Shown here piece after piece: positions 16,191 to 23,809 of a stretch of 64,000 nt of DNA. Source of the DNA: Stenotrophomonas africana. Its GTDB lineage: Bacteria > Pseudomonadota > Gammaproteobacteria > Xanthomonadales > Xanthomonadaceae. The translations under genes were made by a program, and so were the position numbers. The number at the start of each line of letters is the position of its first letter. Positions within the stretch are counted from its first letter, which is position 1. The notes beneath the pieces are model-generated. The model made no database searches. It had not been told where the DNA came from and saw nothing but the letters and a program-made list of their open reading frames with translations. The DNA lies in contig NZ_JABEME010000003.1 in the NCBI RefSeq assembly GCF_013004645.1, forward strand, positions 424,437-488,436, given 5' to 3'.

Positions 16191-16306
16191 GCGGGCACTC
16201 CTTGTGAGAAGAGCGCAGTGTCGGCGAGCGCTGCAGGCATCGCAAATCCTCCGCCCGTGTCCGCTGCCAACTGCCCAGGAATTTGTCGTGCGCCGCCCGA
16301 TCACCC

Positions 16307-16325
16307 TATAATGCGAATCATTATC
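16307..16325 (+). promoter_or_regulatory. Fur box before the FecI-type sigma gene
   Basis: TATAATGCGAATCATTATC matches 16 of 19 positions of the Fur consensus GATAATGATAATCATTATC by my count. It lies 18-36 bases before the sigma factor ATG, so iron-loaded Fur should repress the whole cassette. Confidence 0.85.
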
Positions 16326-16342
16326 ATTAATGACCGATACCG

Positions 16343-16861
16343 ATGGCCGTGCCCGCCACCTCCAGCACCGCGCTGGCGGGGTTCTACCGCGAACACCATG
16401 GCTGGCTGCTGGGCTGGCTGCGCCGCCGCACCCACAACGCCGACTGCGCCGCCGACCTGACCCAGGACACCTTCCTGCGCCTGCTCAGCCGGCGCGTCGA
16501 TCCGTCCGAACTGCGCCTGCCGCGCGCCTATCTCAGCACCATCGCGCACGCGCTGCTGGTCAACCACTGGCAGCGCGCGGACCTGGAGCGCGCCTATCTG
16601 ACCGCGCTGGCCGCACAACCGGAGCCGGTGCATCCCTCGGCAGAGGAGCGCACGCAGGCGCTGCAGCTGCTGCATGCCATCGCCGACATGTTGTCCGGCC
16701 TGGCCGAGCGGCCACGGCGTGCCTTCCTGCTGGCGCGGCTGTCCGGCCTGGGCTATGCGGAGATCGGCGTGCAGCTCGGCGTGTCCGAACGCATGGTCAA
16801 GAAGTACATGGTGCAGGCCATGCTGCACTGCCTGCGCCTGTCCGGAGACACGGCGGCATGA
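16343..16861 (+). CDS. ECF sigma factor, FecI type
   Basis: The protein has 172 residues. Sigma region 2 (HHGWLLGWLRRR, ADLTQDTFLRLL, about 17-50) and region 4 (RRAFLLARLSGLGYAEIGVQ and the helix-turn-helix SERMVKKYM, about 120-162) are both present, as in iron-starvation sigma factors. It should direct transcription of the downstream TonB receptor when released by the FecR-like protein. A strong Fur box precedes it, and it overlaps the fecR-like gene by 4 bases (ATGA). Confidence 0.92.
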   Translation: MAVPATSSTALAGFYREHHGWLLGWLRRRTHNADCAADLTQDTFLRLLSRRVDPSELRLPRAYLSTIAHALLVNHWQRADLERAYLTALAAQPEPVHPSAEERTQALQLLHAIADMLSGLAERPRRAFLLARLSGLGYAEIGVQLGVSERMVKKYMVQAMLHCLRLSGDTAA

Positions 16862-17802
16862 GTGTGGCATTGGCCAGCCCGGCGCTGGAACAGGCAGCCG
16901 AATGGTTCGCGCTGCGCCAACAGGGCTGGAACGACGGCGACCAGCGGCGCTGGCACGTCTGGCTGCAGGCCGATGCTGGTCACGCCGATGCCTGGCGACG
17001 GGTCGAGGCGGTCTGGCAATCGTTCGCCCCGCTGTCGGCACCGGCGGCAGCAACGGCGCTCGATGCCGCCGGCCATCGCCGCCGCCGCGCGCTTCGCAGT
17101 CTCGGCGGCGCACTCGGCATCGGTGCGGTCTCAATTCTCGGCCTGCACGGGCTGCAGGCGCAGCGCCACCTGCAAACGCAACGCACCGCTGCCGGGCACA
17201 CCGGTCATTGGACGCTGGCCGATGGCAGCCAGTTGTGGCTCAACGCCAACAGCGAAGTGACCATCGACATCGGCAACGGCCACCGCGCCCTGCATCTGCT
17301 GCGCGGCGAACTGCTGCTGCAGACCGGACATCACCCCGCATTCTCCGGGCTGCCCCTGACCGTGCATGTCCCTGGCGCGAGTCTGCGGCCGATCGGCACC
17401 CGCTTCGCGGTCGGCCGCGAAGCGCAGGACAGCCGATTGGACGTGTTCGAAGGCGTGGTGCGCTGCCTGCCGATGTTCGGTGCGGCGCTGGATGTGCCCG
17501 CGGGAAGTGCGCTGCAGATCGGACCGATGGGGGGACTGACATCGGTGGCTGCCGATCCTCTGCGCGGCAACTGGCAGGACGGACGACTGCGGGTGCAGGA
17601 CACGCAGCTGATCCGGGTGATCGACGAACTGGCCCGCCACCATGGTGGCTATCTGGGCTGTGATCCGGCGCTGTCCGCATTGAATGTCACTGCGGTACTG
17701 CCACGCCTGGACAGCCTGCAGGCCCTGAAACTGCTGGCGCGCGCCCTGCCGATCCGCATCGAGCAACGCTGGCCATGGTGGACCGTTGTGCGTCCACGTT
17801 GA
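16858..17802 (+). CDS. FecR-family anti-sigma/sigma-activator protein
   Basis: The protein has 314 residues. An N-terminal cytoplasmic part (about 1-80, WFALRQQGWNDGDQRRWHVW is the family's DUF4880-type segment) leads to one membrane segment (LGGALGIGAVSILGLHGL). A periplasmic FecR domain (HWTLADGSQLWLNANSEV and IGTRFAVG) and a C-terminal STN-like end follow. It relays the receptor signal across the inner membrane to the sigma factor. It sits between the sigma gene (4-base overlap) and the receptor gene (71-bp gap). Confidence 0.9.
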   Translation: MSVALASPALEQAAEWFALRQQGWNDGDQRRWHVWLQADAGHADAWRRVEAVWQSFAPLSAPAAATALDAAGHRRRRALRSLGGALGIGAVSILGLHGLQAQRHLQTQRTAAGHTGHWTLADGSQLWLNANSEVTIDIGNGHRALHLLRGELLLQTGHHPAFSGLPLTVHVPGASLRPIGTRFAVGREAQDSRLDVFEGVVRCLPMFGAALDVPAGSALQIGPMGGLTSVAADPLRGNWQDGRLRVQDTQLIRVIDELARHHGGYLGCDPALSALNVTAVLPRLDSLQALKLLARALPIRIEQRWPWWTVVRPR

Positions 17803-17873
17803 AATGGCGGTTCCCTTTCTGCGCGCTCGGCGGGCACTACAAGGGAACCCATTGCGGATGTTGCCGCCCCCTT

Positions 17874-20822
17874 ATGAAGCTCCCCTGCCCCTCCTCTCGC
17901 CCGCTGGCCATCGCGCTGTGCCTGGCCCTGACCACGTCGTGCCTGTTGCCGGCCGCCGCCCATGCACAGGATGCTGCCGCTGCCGTTCGCTGGCAGATCC
18001 CGGCCGGACCGCTCGACCAGGCCTTGACCACGTTCGGCCAGCAGTCTGGCCTGTCCATCGCTGCCGATGCGCGCCTGACCCGCGGCCGCCACAGCGGTGG
18101 CGTGCAGGCCTCGCTCAACACCGAAGCCGCACTGGCGCAGCTGCTCGCTGGCACCGGCCTGGCGTTCCAGCGTGATGCCAGCGGCGTGGTGCTGCAGGCC
18201 GCCCCCGCCACCGATGCCGGCGTGCGCCAGATCGGCACCCTGCGTGTGGCCGGCCAGGCCAGCGACGGTGCGTCGCCGTGGGGCCTGGCCGATGCCGATG
18301 CCGTTTACCGTGACAGCGGCTCGCGCGTGCATCTGGACCGCCAGCAGCTGGAACGCTTCCGCGGCCAGTCGATTGGCGATGTGCTGGCCGGCGCAGTCGG
18401 CGTGCACACCGGAGATGTACGCAATGGTGGTGCGCTGGACGTCAACATCCGCGGCCTGCAGGGCCAGAACCGGGTGCCGGTGATCATCGACGGCGGCCAG
18501 CAGGCCATCGATGTCTATCGCGGCTATGCCGGCGTACAGCAACGCAGCTACCTCGACCCGGACCTGATCAGCGCGATCAGCATCGAGAAGGGGCCGAGCC
18601 TGGCCGCCAATGCCGCCAGCGCGATCGGTGGCGTGGTCTACATGGAAACGCTGAAGGCCGATGACATCCTCGACGACGGCCAGGACTGGGGCCTGCGCCT
18701 GCGCGGCGGTGTGGCCGACAACAGCATCGACCGCACCCGCACCTTCAAGCAGATCGCGCGTGGCAGCGACAACCGCAACAGCCTGCGCGACCCGCGCGAC
18801 TGGAACGGCAGCGTGGCCTTCGCCCAGCGCGGCGAAGACTGGCAGCTGGTCGCGGCCTATGCACGGCGCCGTCAGGGCAACTACTTCGCCGGCAGCAACG
18901 GCGCGCATCGCTACGACGACCAGCATCTGTCCAGCGGCGGTACCGGCATGTCAAGCCAGGCCGTTTCCAAGCTGTACCACCCGGGCGATGAAGTCCTGAA
19001 CACGCACACCGACAACGAATCGGCGCTGCTGAAATTCACCTGGGCACCCAACCCCGACCAGCGCCTGGAGCTGAGCCACCGCTACTTCAATTCCAGCTTC
19101 GGCGAAATCATGCCGTCGGCGATCGGCCGCGTGGGCGAGTCCAACCAGTGGGTGACCTACGTGGACAAGGCCAACACCATGTTCCAGTTCGAGCCCGGCA
19201 AGATGCGGGTCAACGCTACCTCGCTGCGCCATCGTTACCGCCCCGAGGTGCACCCGTGGCTGGACCTGAGCAGCACGCTGTGGTTCACCACCGCCACCAG
19301 CCGCATGTTCAACAGCAACATCGCCAACACGCCGCTGTTCAAGGACGTGCCCAACGACCAGATGCCCGACACGCTGGGTGAGACCTACGGCCCCGGCCTG
19401 CAGTCGGACGTGAAGACCCGGCGCTGGGGCGTGGACAGCAGCAACACCACGCGTTTCAGCAATGCGCTGGGCGACTGGACGCTGCGCTATGGCGCGTCCT
19501 TGCAGCACGAAGACACCGCACCGAACTCGCCGGTGCTGCCGGTGGACTACAACAACAACCGTTACCTGCGCTCGGGCACGCGCCGCGAGGCCAGCGCGGT
19601 GGCATCGTTGCAATGGCAGCCGTGGGACTGGCTGTCGCTGACGGCCGGCGGCCGCTTCATCGACTACCGCACCCGCGACCGCAATCGCGTGGCCTTCGTC
19701 AGTGAATCGCGCGACCTGCGCTATACCTTCGCGCGCCTGAGCAAGGGCGGCCAGCTGCTGCCAGGCTGGTACAAGGAGTGGTACCCGGATGCACGGGGCA
19801 ACTATACGTATGACTCGCTGCGCGCCACGCCCTATGGCGACAGCACGCTGGGCCAGACCTACGACTTCGACGGCTTCATCCGTGACCCGCGCGGTGCCAA
19901 CGGCTTCTACACCAAGCAGATTCCCACCGCCTGGGGCTACAAGCCGGCGATCCGTCGCTCGGGCCACGGCGTTGCGCCCTATGCAGAAGCGCGCTTCAAC
20001 CTCGACGCGGACATGTTCTTCTACGTGAAGTATGCGCAGGGCTGGAAGATGCCCAGCCTGTTCGAGTCGACGCTGGGCAACAGCACCTCGGCCCCGGTGG
20101 CCGACCTGAAGCCGGAGAAGAACCGTTCCTGGGACATCGGCTTCAGCCTGCTCAAGCAGGACCTGTGGCGTGACGGTGATCGCCTGGCGTTCAAGGTGGC
20201 CTGGTTCAAGAACGATATCGACAACGCCATCACCCGCCGCTTCGATTCCAGCAACTGGGCCTTCTACGTCGACAATGTCGACAACTACACGGTGTCCGGC
20301 TACGAGCTGCAGTCCGGCTATGACGCCGGCATCGCCTACCTGGACCTGTCGGCCAGCTACTACCAGCGCGCACGCACCTGCGACGCGGCCACCGCCAAGC
20401 GCCTGCGCGAAGACCCGTATGCGAAGTGGAGCAAGCTGGACACCACGCCGGACTGCGTGGACGGCGGCTTTGGCACCTCGTTCGTCAACGCGCAGAACCC
20501 GCCGAAGTACTCGATCCACAGCACGCTGGGCTTCCGCCTGTTCGATCGCCGCCTGGATACCGGTATCCGGCGTACCTACAACAGCGGCCCTACCCATGAA
20601 CTCGACAAGCCCTGGAACACCACCGGCTCGACCGGCCTGCAGAACATCTACCTGCCGACCGCGATCTACGACTTCTATGCACGCTGGCAGTTCACCCCGC
20701 GCAGCGAAGTGGAACTGGTGGTCAGCAACCTGCGCAACACCTACTACATGGACACGCTGGCGATGAGCCTGATGCCGGGCCCGGGCCGCACCACGCGGCT
20801 GAACTTCACCGCACGCTTCTAA
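17874..20822 (+). CDS. TonB-dependent signalling receptor with STN domain (FecA/HasR-like)
   Basis: The protein has 982 residues. A signal peptide (to HAQDA, residue 24) precedes an STN signalling domain (about 30-100: WQIPAGPLDQALTTFGQQSG). A plug (DVNIRGLQGQNRVPVIIDGG) and a large barrel ending FTARF follow. The STN domain passes ligand binding to the FecR-like protein, fitting the fecI-fecR-fecA layout. Size and barrel style recall haem or hemophore receptors, but no hemophore gene is near, so the iron source is unknown. I chose the ATG at 17874; the longer ORF reads back into the fecR-like gene. Confidence 0.9.
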   Translation: MKLPCPSSRPLAIALCLALTTSCLLPAAAHAQDAAAAVRWQIPAGPLDQALTTFGQQSGLSIAADARLTRGRHSGGVQASLNTEAALAQLLAGTGLAFQRDASGVVLQAAPATDAGVRQIGTLRVAGQASDGASPWGLADADAVYRDSGSRVHLDRQQLERFRGQSIGDVLAGAVGVHTGDVRNGGALDVNIRGLQGQNRVPVIIDGGQQAIDVYRGYAGVQQRSYLDPDLISAISIEKGPSLAANAASAIGGVVYMETLKADDILDDGQDWGLRLRGGVADNSIDRTRTFKQIARGSDNRNSLRDPRDWNGSVAFAQRGEDWQLVAAYARRRQGNYFAGSNGAHRYDDQHLSSGGTGMSSQAVSKLYHPGDEVLNTHTDNESALLKFTWAPNPDQRLELSHRYFNSSFGEIMPSAIGRVGESNQWVTYVDKANTMFQFEPGKMRVNATSLRHRYRPEVHPWLDLSSTLWFTTATSRMFNSNIANTPLFKDVPNDQMPDTLGETYGPGLQSDVKTRRWGVDSSNTTRFSNALGDWTLRYGASLQHEDTAPNSPVLPVDYNNNRYLRSGTRREASAVASLQWQPWDWLSLTAGGRFIDYRTRDRNRVAFVSESRDLRYTFARLSKGGQLLPGWYKEWYPDARGNYTYDSLRATPYGDSTLGQTYDFDGFIRDPRGANGFYTKQIPTAWGYKPAIRRSGHGVAPYAEARFNLDADMFFYVKYAQGWKMPSLFESTLGNSTSAPVADLKPEKNRSWDIGFSLLKQDLWRDGDRLAFKVAWFKNDIDNAITRRFDSSNWAFYVDNVDNYTVSGYELQSGYDAGIAYLDLSASYYQRARTCDAATAKRLREDPYAKWSKLDTTPDCVDGGFGTSFVNAQNPPKYSIHSTLGFRLFDRRLDTGIRRTYNSGPTHELDKPWNTTGSTGLQNIYLPTAIYDFYARWQFTPRSEVELVVSNLRNTYYMDTLAMSLMPGPGRTTRLNFTARF

Positions 20823-20838
20823 CTGCTGCAGAAACATC

Positions 20839-20869
20839 AGCGCCCCGGAGAGATCCTCCCCGGGGCGCT
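20839..20869 (+). terminator. hairpin after the FecA-like receptor
   Basis: AGCGCCCCGG pairs with CCGGGGCGCT across 11 bases, 17 bases after the stop codon. The stem is strong but the downstream T content is low. Confidence 0.55.
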
Positions 20870-20890
20870 TGCCTGCGGCGGCTCACGCTC

Positions 20891-20992
20891 TGGCAGGTGC
20901 CAGCCCTGGTTGGCTTAGCGCCGGTAGGTGCCAACCTTGGTTGGCACAGCGACTGAGCACCGGTAGGTGCCAACCTTGGTTGGCACAGCGAC
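20891..20992. repeat. three tandem REP/SMAG-like hairpins
   Basis: Two identical 33-bp copies (20921-20953 and 20960-20992) carry GGTAGGTGCCAACCTTGGTT and its pairing half. A degenerate third copy lies at 20891-20920. Each forms a hairpin after GTAG. They lie between convergent receptor and mdtI genes. Confidence 0.8.
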
Positions 20993-20995
20993 GCG

Positions 20996-21319
20996 TTACT
21001 TCGCAGTACTCAGCAACAGCACCGCAACAGTGACCAGACCGATGCCGACCCAGCCGATCGGACGCAGGCGGTTGCCGAACAGCAGGCGGCCGCAGGTGGC
21101 GGTACCGATCACGCCGATCGCTCCCCACATCGCATAGGCCGTTGCCAGATCCATGTATCGCACGGCCTGGCCCAGCAGGGCGAAGGCGATCCAGACCAGG
21201 ACAATCGCGCCGACGCCCCAACGCCAGCGGCGGAAGCCTTCCGACTTGGCGACCATCATGTTGGCGGCGACATCGATCAGTGCCGAACAGATCACGAAAA
21301 ACAGGGCCAGGGTATTCAT
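20996..21319 (-). CDS. mdtI: SMR-family transporter subunit, MdtI-like
   Basis: The protein has 107 residues and four membrane segments. It resembles E. coli MdtI (109 residues), half of the MdtJI spermidine exporter, with matching stretches such as GQAVRYMDLATAYAMWG. It follows mdtJ with a one-base overlap (TGATG). Where the family has an essential membrane glutamate in TM1 (E14 of EmrE), this protein has Asp15 (SALIDVAAN). The export substrate here is inferred from the pair's similarity only. Confidence 0.82.
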   Translation of the reverse strand: MNTLALFFVICSALIDVAANMMVAKSEGFRRWRWGVGAIVLVWIAFALLGQAVRYMDLATAYAMWGAIGVIGTATCGRLLFGNRLRPIGWVGIGLVTVAVLLLSTAK

Positions 21320-21672
21320 CAGTGCGCCTCCCCGAGAGTGACGCAGACGATGCCGACCACCGCCAGTACCAGGCCGACCAGCTGCTGCAGCGACAGGCTC
21401 TCACCGAAGACGGTGAGGCCGACCACGGTCAGCAGGGTCAGGCCCAGGCCTTCCCACACTGCGTAGGCCACGCCCACGGCGATGCGGCGCACCGACTGCG
21501 CCAGGAAATAGTAGGACAGCGCCAACGCGCCGGCCATGATCAGGTAGCCGGTCCAGCCGCCATCGCGGGCGGCATGGGCCATGAACGAGGTGCCGACCAC
21601 TTCGGCGACGATCGCCACGGTCAGGCAGGCCCAGGCGACCAGCGCGCCACGGGCGGGGACAGTACGGGACAT
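21319..21672 (-). CDS. mdtJ: SMR-family transporter subunit, MdtJ-like
   Basis: The protein has 117 residues and four membrane segments. It keeps the essential TM1 glutamate (VAIVAEVVGTSFM) and is close in length to E. coli MdtJ (121). With the downstream MdtI-like protein it should form a heteromeric drug/metabolite exporter, in E. coli for spermidine. The ATG at 21672 has AAGGAG 7 bases upstream. It is divergent from a LysR-type gene that is the likely regulator. Confidence 0.85.
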   Translation of the reverse strand: MSRTVPARGALVAWACLTVAIVAEVVGTSFMAHAARDGGWTGYLIMAGALALSYYFLAQSVRRIAVGVAYAVWEGLGLTLLTVVGLTVFGESLSLQQLVGLVLAVVGIVCVTLGEAH

Positions 21673-21832
21673 GTGAAGCTCCTTGCAGGGCGGGGACCGC
21701 GCCGCCTTTTCAATAGATCCACGCGATGCGTGGAGGGTCCGGAGCGCCCCGCAGACAGGGGCGATGGCGACCAGTATCATCGCCTTTTACGGTGGTATCA
21801 AAATGGATTCCATCGACAGGAGCGATGGATCA

Positions 21833-22684
21833 ATGCCCTACTCCCCTGAATCCCTGCAGGCCTTCGTGGAAGCCGCCGCGCTGGGCTCGTTTTCGGCCGC
21901 GGCACGGCGGTTGCGCAAAACGCAGTCGACGGTCAGCACCGCCATTGCCCACCTGGAGGCCGACCTGGGCGTGAGCCTGTTCGATCGCAGTGGGCGCTAC
22001 CCGCAGCTGACCGAGGCCGGGCGCCAGGTACTTGGCCACGCGCAGGAGATCCTGGCCGCCGATGCGCGCCTGCAACAGTTGAGCGTGCGCCTGGCCGCAC
22101 CGGTCGAGTCGCGCCTGACCGTGGTGTTTTCCGATGTCTACCAGCTCGATCCCGGGCAGCGGATCCTGCAGCGCTTCGCCGAGGCGTTCCCGGAGATCGA
22201 ACTGGAATGGCTGGATGCCGAGGGCGAGGACGTACTGGAGCTGGTCGGCAGTGGTCGCGCCGGACTGGGCCTGCTGCCCAGGCAGGAGCGCTATCCCGAT
22301 GGGCTGGTCGCCCGACCGCTGGCCCACCACAGCGAACTATCGGTGTACGTGGCTCGCGAACACCCGCTGGCCCGCGCCGGGCGTCGCGCCGCCGCACAAC
22401 TGGCGCGGCATCGGCAGGTGCGGTTGAGTGCGGAAGTCGATCAATTCCGCTTGGTCACCGGCCTGGCCTGGACCGCCACCGACTATCTGATGGTGATGGA
22501 GATGGCCGAGGACGGCATCGGCTGGGCCGAACTGCCCCGTGCATTGGTACAGCGCTACGACCGTGGGCGGCTGGTGGAACTGGTGCTGCCCGGCTGGCCG
22601 CGGCGCATCCACAGCGACCTGCTGTGGCGCCGCGACACGCCGCCGGGACCGGCCGCACTGTGGTGGGCCGACGCGCTTGGATGA
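21833..22684 (+). CDS. LysR-family transcription regulator
   Basis: The protein has 283 residues. An N-terminal winged helix-turn-helix (SLQAFVEAAALGSFSAAARR, about 6-65) and a C-terminal substrate-binding-like domain are present. I favour the ATG at 21833 because the family's motif starts a few residues in; an in-frame ATG at 21803 is possible. It is divergent from mdtJI across a 160-bp region that carries the inverted repeat TCCACGC-GAT-GCGTGGA at 21718-21734. It therefore probably controls the exporter, although that palindrome resembles a common genus repeat. Confidence 0.85.
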   Translation: MPYSPESLQAFVEAAALGSFSAAARRLRKTQSTVSTAIAHLEADLGVSLFDRSGRYPQLTEAGRQVLGHAQEILAADARLQQLSVRLAAPVESRLTVVFSDVYQLDPGQRILQRFAEAFPEIELEWLDAEGEDVLELVGSGRAGLGLLPRQERYPDGLVARPLAHHSELSVYVAREHPLARAGRRAAAQLARHRQVRLSAEVDQFRLVTGLAWTATDYLMVMEMAEDGIGWAELPRALVQRYDRGRLVELVLPGWPRRIHSDLLWRRDTPPGPAALWWADALG

Positions 22685-22688
22685 ACCG

Positions 22689-22755
22689 AAAAAGGGGACG
22701 GAGGGGATTAAGTCGTTTGTGGCACAAACGACTTAATCCCCTCCGTCCCCTTTTT
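22689..22755. repeat. 67-bp perfect palindrome, dispersed family (copy 1)
   Basis: Two perfect 33-bp arms surround a single central G. Each arm runs AAAAA then GGGGACGGAGGGGATTAAGT then CGTTTGTG. It fills the space between the stop codons of two convergent genes (22684 and 22758). The A/T ends outside a strong stem make it a possible two-way terminator. Related copies are at 27732, 29860 and 52819. Confidence 0.9.
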
Positions 22756-22757
22756 CA

Positions 22758-23678
22758 TCAACGATGGGCGAGCGCGTAATCCAGCGCCGAGCACACCGCT
22801 GCCACCTGTGCATCGTTGCACTGCTGCGGGGTCGCCCGCGGGCTGTCCGGGTAGACCTCGGTGGTGGTGGTGTACTTCGCGCCGGTAATGCCGGCGCACA
22901 GGCCCAGCTTCACCAGCGGGTACTCGATCACGCCATGGGCCACCACCGGCGAACCGATGATCTCGCCCTTGTCGTCGGCCGGTGCGATATGGGTGACCTT
23001 CTCCACCGCAGCAATCACCGCCTGCTGGAAGGCCGCCTGCGGGTTTTCGCTGTCGTCCACCAGGTAGAAGCCATCGGGAATCAGGCCCGGCTCGAACGGT
23101 TTGCCGTCACGCGCGGCCAGCGCCGGGCGGAACTCGCTTTCATCGCTGTCGGTGGTCTCGTGCAGGTCGATGTGCAGCACGAACTGGCCCTTGATCGGTG
23201 TGATCAGCTCGATCAGCGCGGTCGACTCGTGGGCCGGGCCATCGGCGCGGAAGTTGCGGTTGGGGTCGATCGCATCGAAGTTCCAGCGGTTGATGCGCTC
23301 GAAGCCCCACGGATTCACGCATGGCGCCACCAGCAGGTTGGCCTTGCCGGCATAGTCGGCGGCGTGCTTTTCGAGGAACTCCAGCGCGCCCATCACGCCG
23401 CTGGTCTCATAGCCGTGCACGCCACCGGTGACCAGAGCAGCCGGCAGCGCCGGGTTCCAGTCGCGGCTGCGCAGGGCGAACAGGGTGTAGGCCTCGCCCG
23501 CGTAGTCGAGCTGGCCGTAGGCCACCTTGTCAAAGCGCGAAGCCAGCGCCGCGATGCGCGGCAGCACCTCTTCGTCATAGCGACGCAGGCGCTGCTGGCG
23601 GCCACGCCACGCCTCCCGCTCCGCCGCTCCCCACGGCTGGCCAGGGGTTCCGACGGGGTAGAAAGCAGCTTGGGACAT
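22758..23678 (-). CDS. M14-family zinc peptidase-like protein
   Basis: The protein has 306 residues. Zinc-site motifs of the carboxypeptidase M14 / AstE-AspA fold are visible: His88 and Glu91 in GGVHGYETSG, and His173 in HIDLHETTD. The substrate-binding DPNRNF lies at 138-143. It should hydrolyse a C-terminal peptide bond or an N-acyl amino acid; which one is not clear. There is no signal peptide, so it is cytoplasmic. The start is the ATG at 23678 (MSQAAFYPVG). It stands alone between a palindrome and a divergent receptor gene. Confidence 0.85.
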   Translation of the reverse strand: MSQAAFYPVGTPGQPWGAAEREAWRGRQQRLRRYDEEVLPRIAALASRFDKVAYGQLDYAGEAYTLFALRSRDWNPALPAALVTGGVHGYETSGVMGALEFLEKHAADYAGKANLLVAPCVNPWGFERINRWNFDAIDPNRNFRADGPAHESTALIELITPIKGQFVLHIDLHETTDSDESEFRPALAARDGKPFEPGLIPDGFYLVDDSENPQAAFQQAVIAAVEKVTHIAPADDKGEIIGSPVVAHGVIEYPLVKLGLCAGITGAKYTTTTEVYPDSPRATPQQCNDAQVAAVCSALDYALAHR

Positions 23679-23769
23679 GGCGGATCTCAGCGGGTCAGGA
23701 AGCAATCGCCCACTCTACCACCGGGGCATCGGCATGAACCGGAGGCGCATTCCAATAGCGAATGGAATC

Positions 23770-23788
23770 AGCAATAATTCTCATTTAC
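23770..23788 (-). promoter_or_regulatory. candidate Fur box before the FecA-like receptor
   Basis: AGCAATAATTCTCATTTAC, read on the minus strand, matches 12 of 19 Fur consensus positions. It ends 22 bases before the receptor ATG. This is weaker than the site at 16307 but in the expected place. Confidence 0.5.
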
Positions 23789-23809
23789 GACCTTCCACGA
23801 TCTGCATCG

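Noticed and set aside
21718..21734. TCCACGC-GAT-GCGTGGA as a LysR operator between mdtJ and the LysR gene
   Set aside because: It is in the right place, but a very similar CACGCATGGCGTG palindrome occurs at about 27780 in an unrelated context, so it may simply be a genus repeat. I kept it only as a remark.
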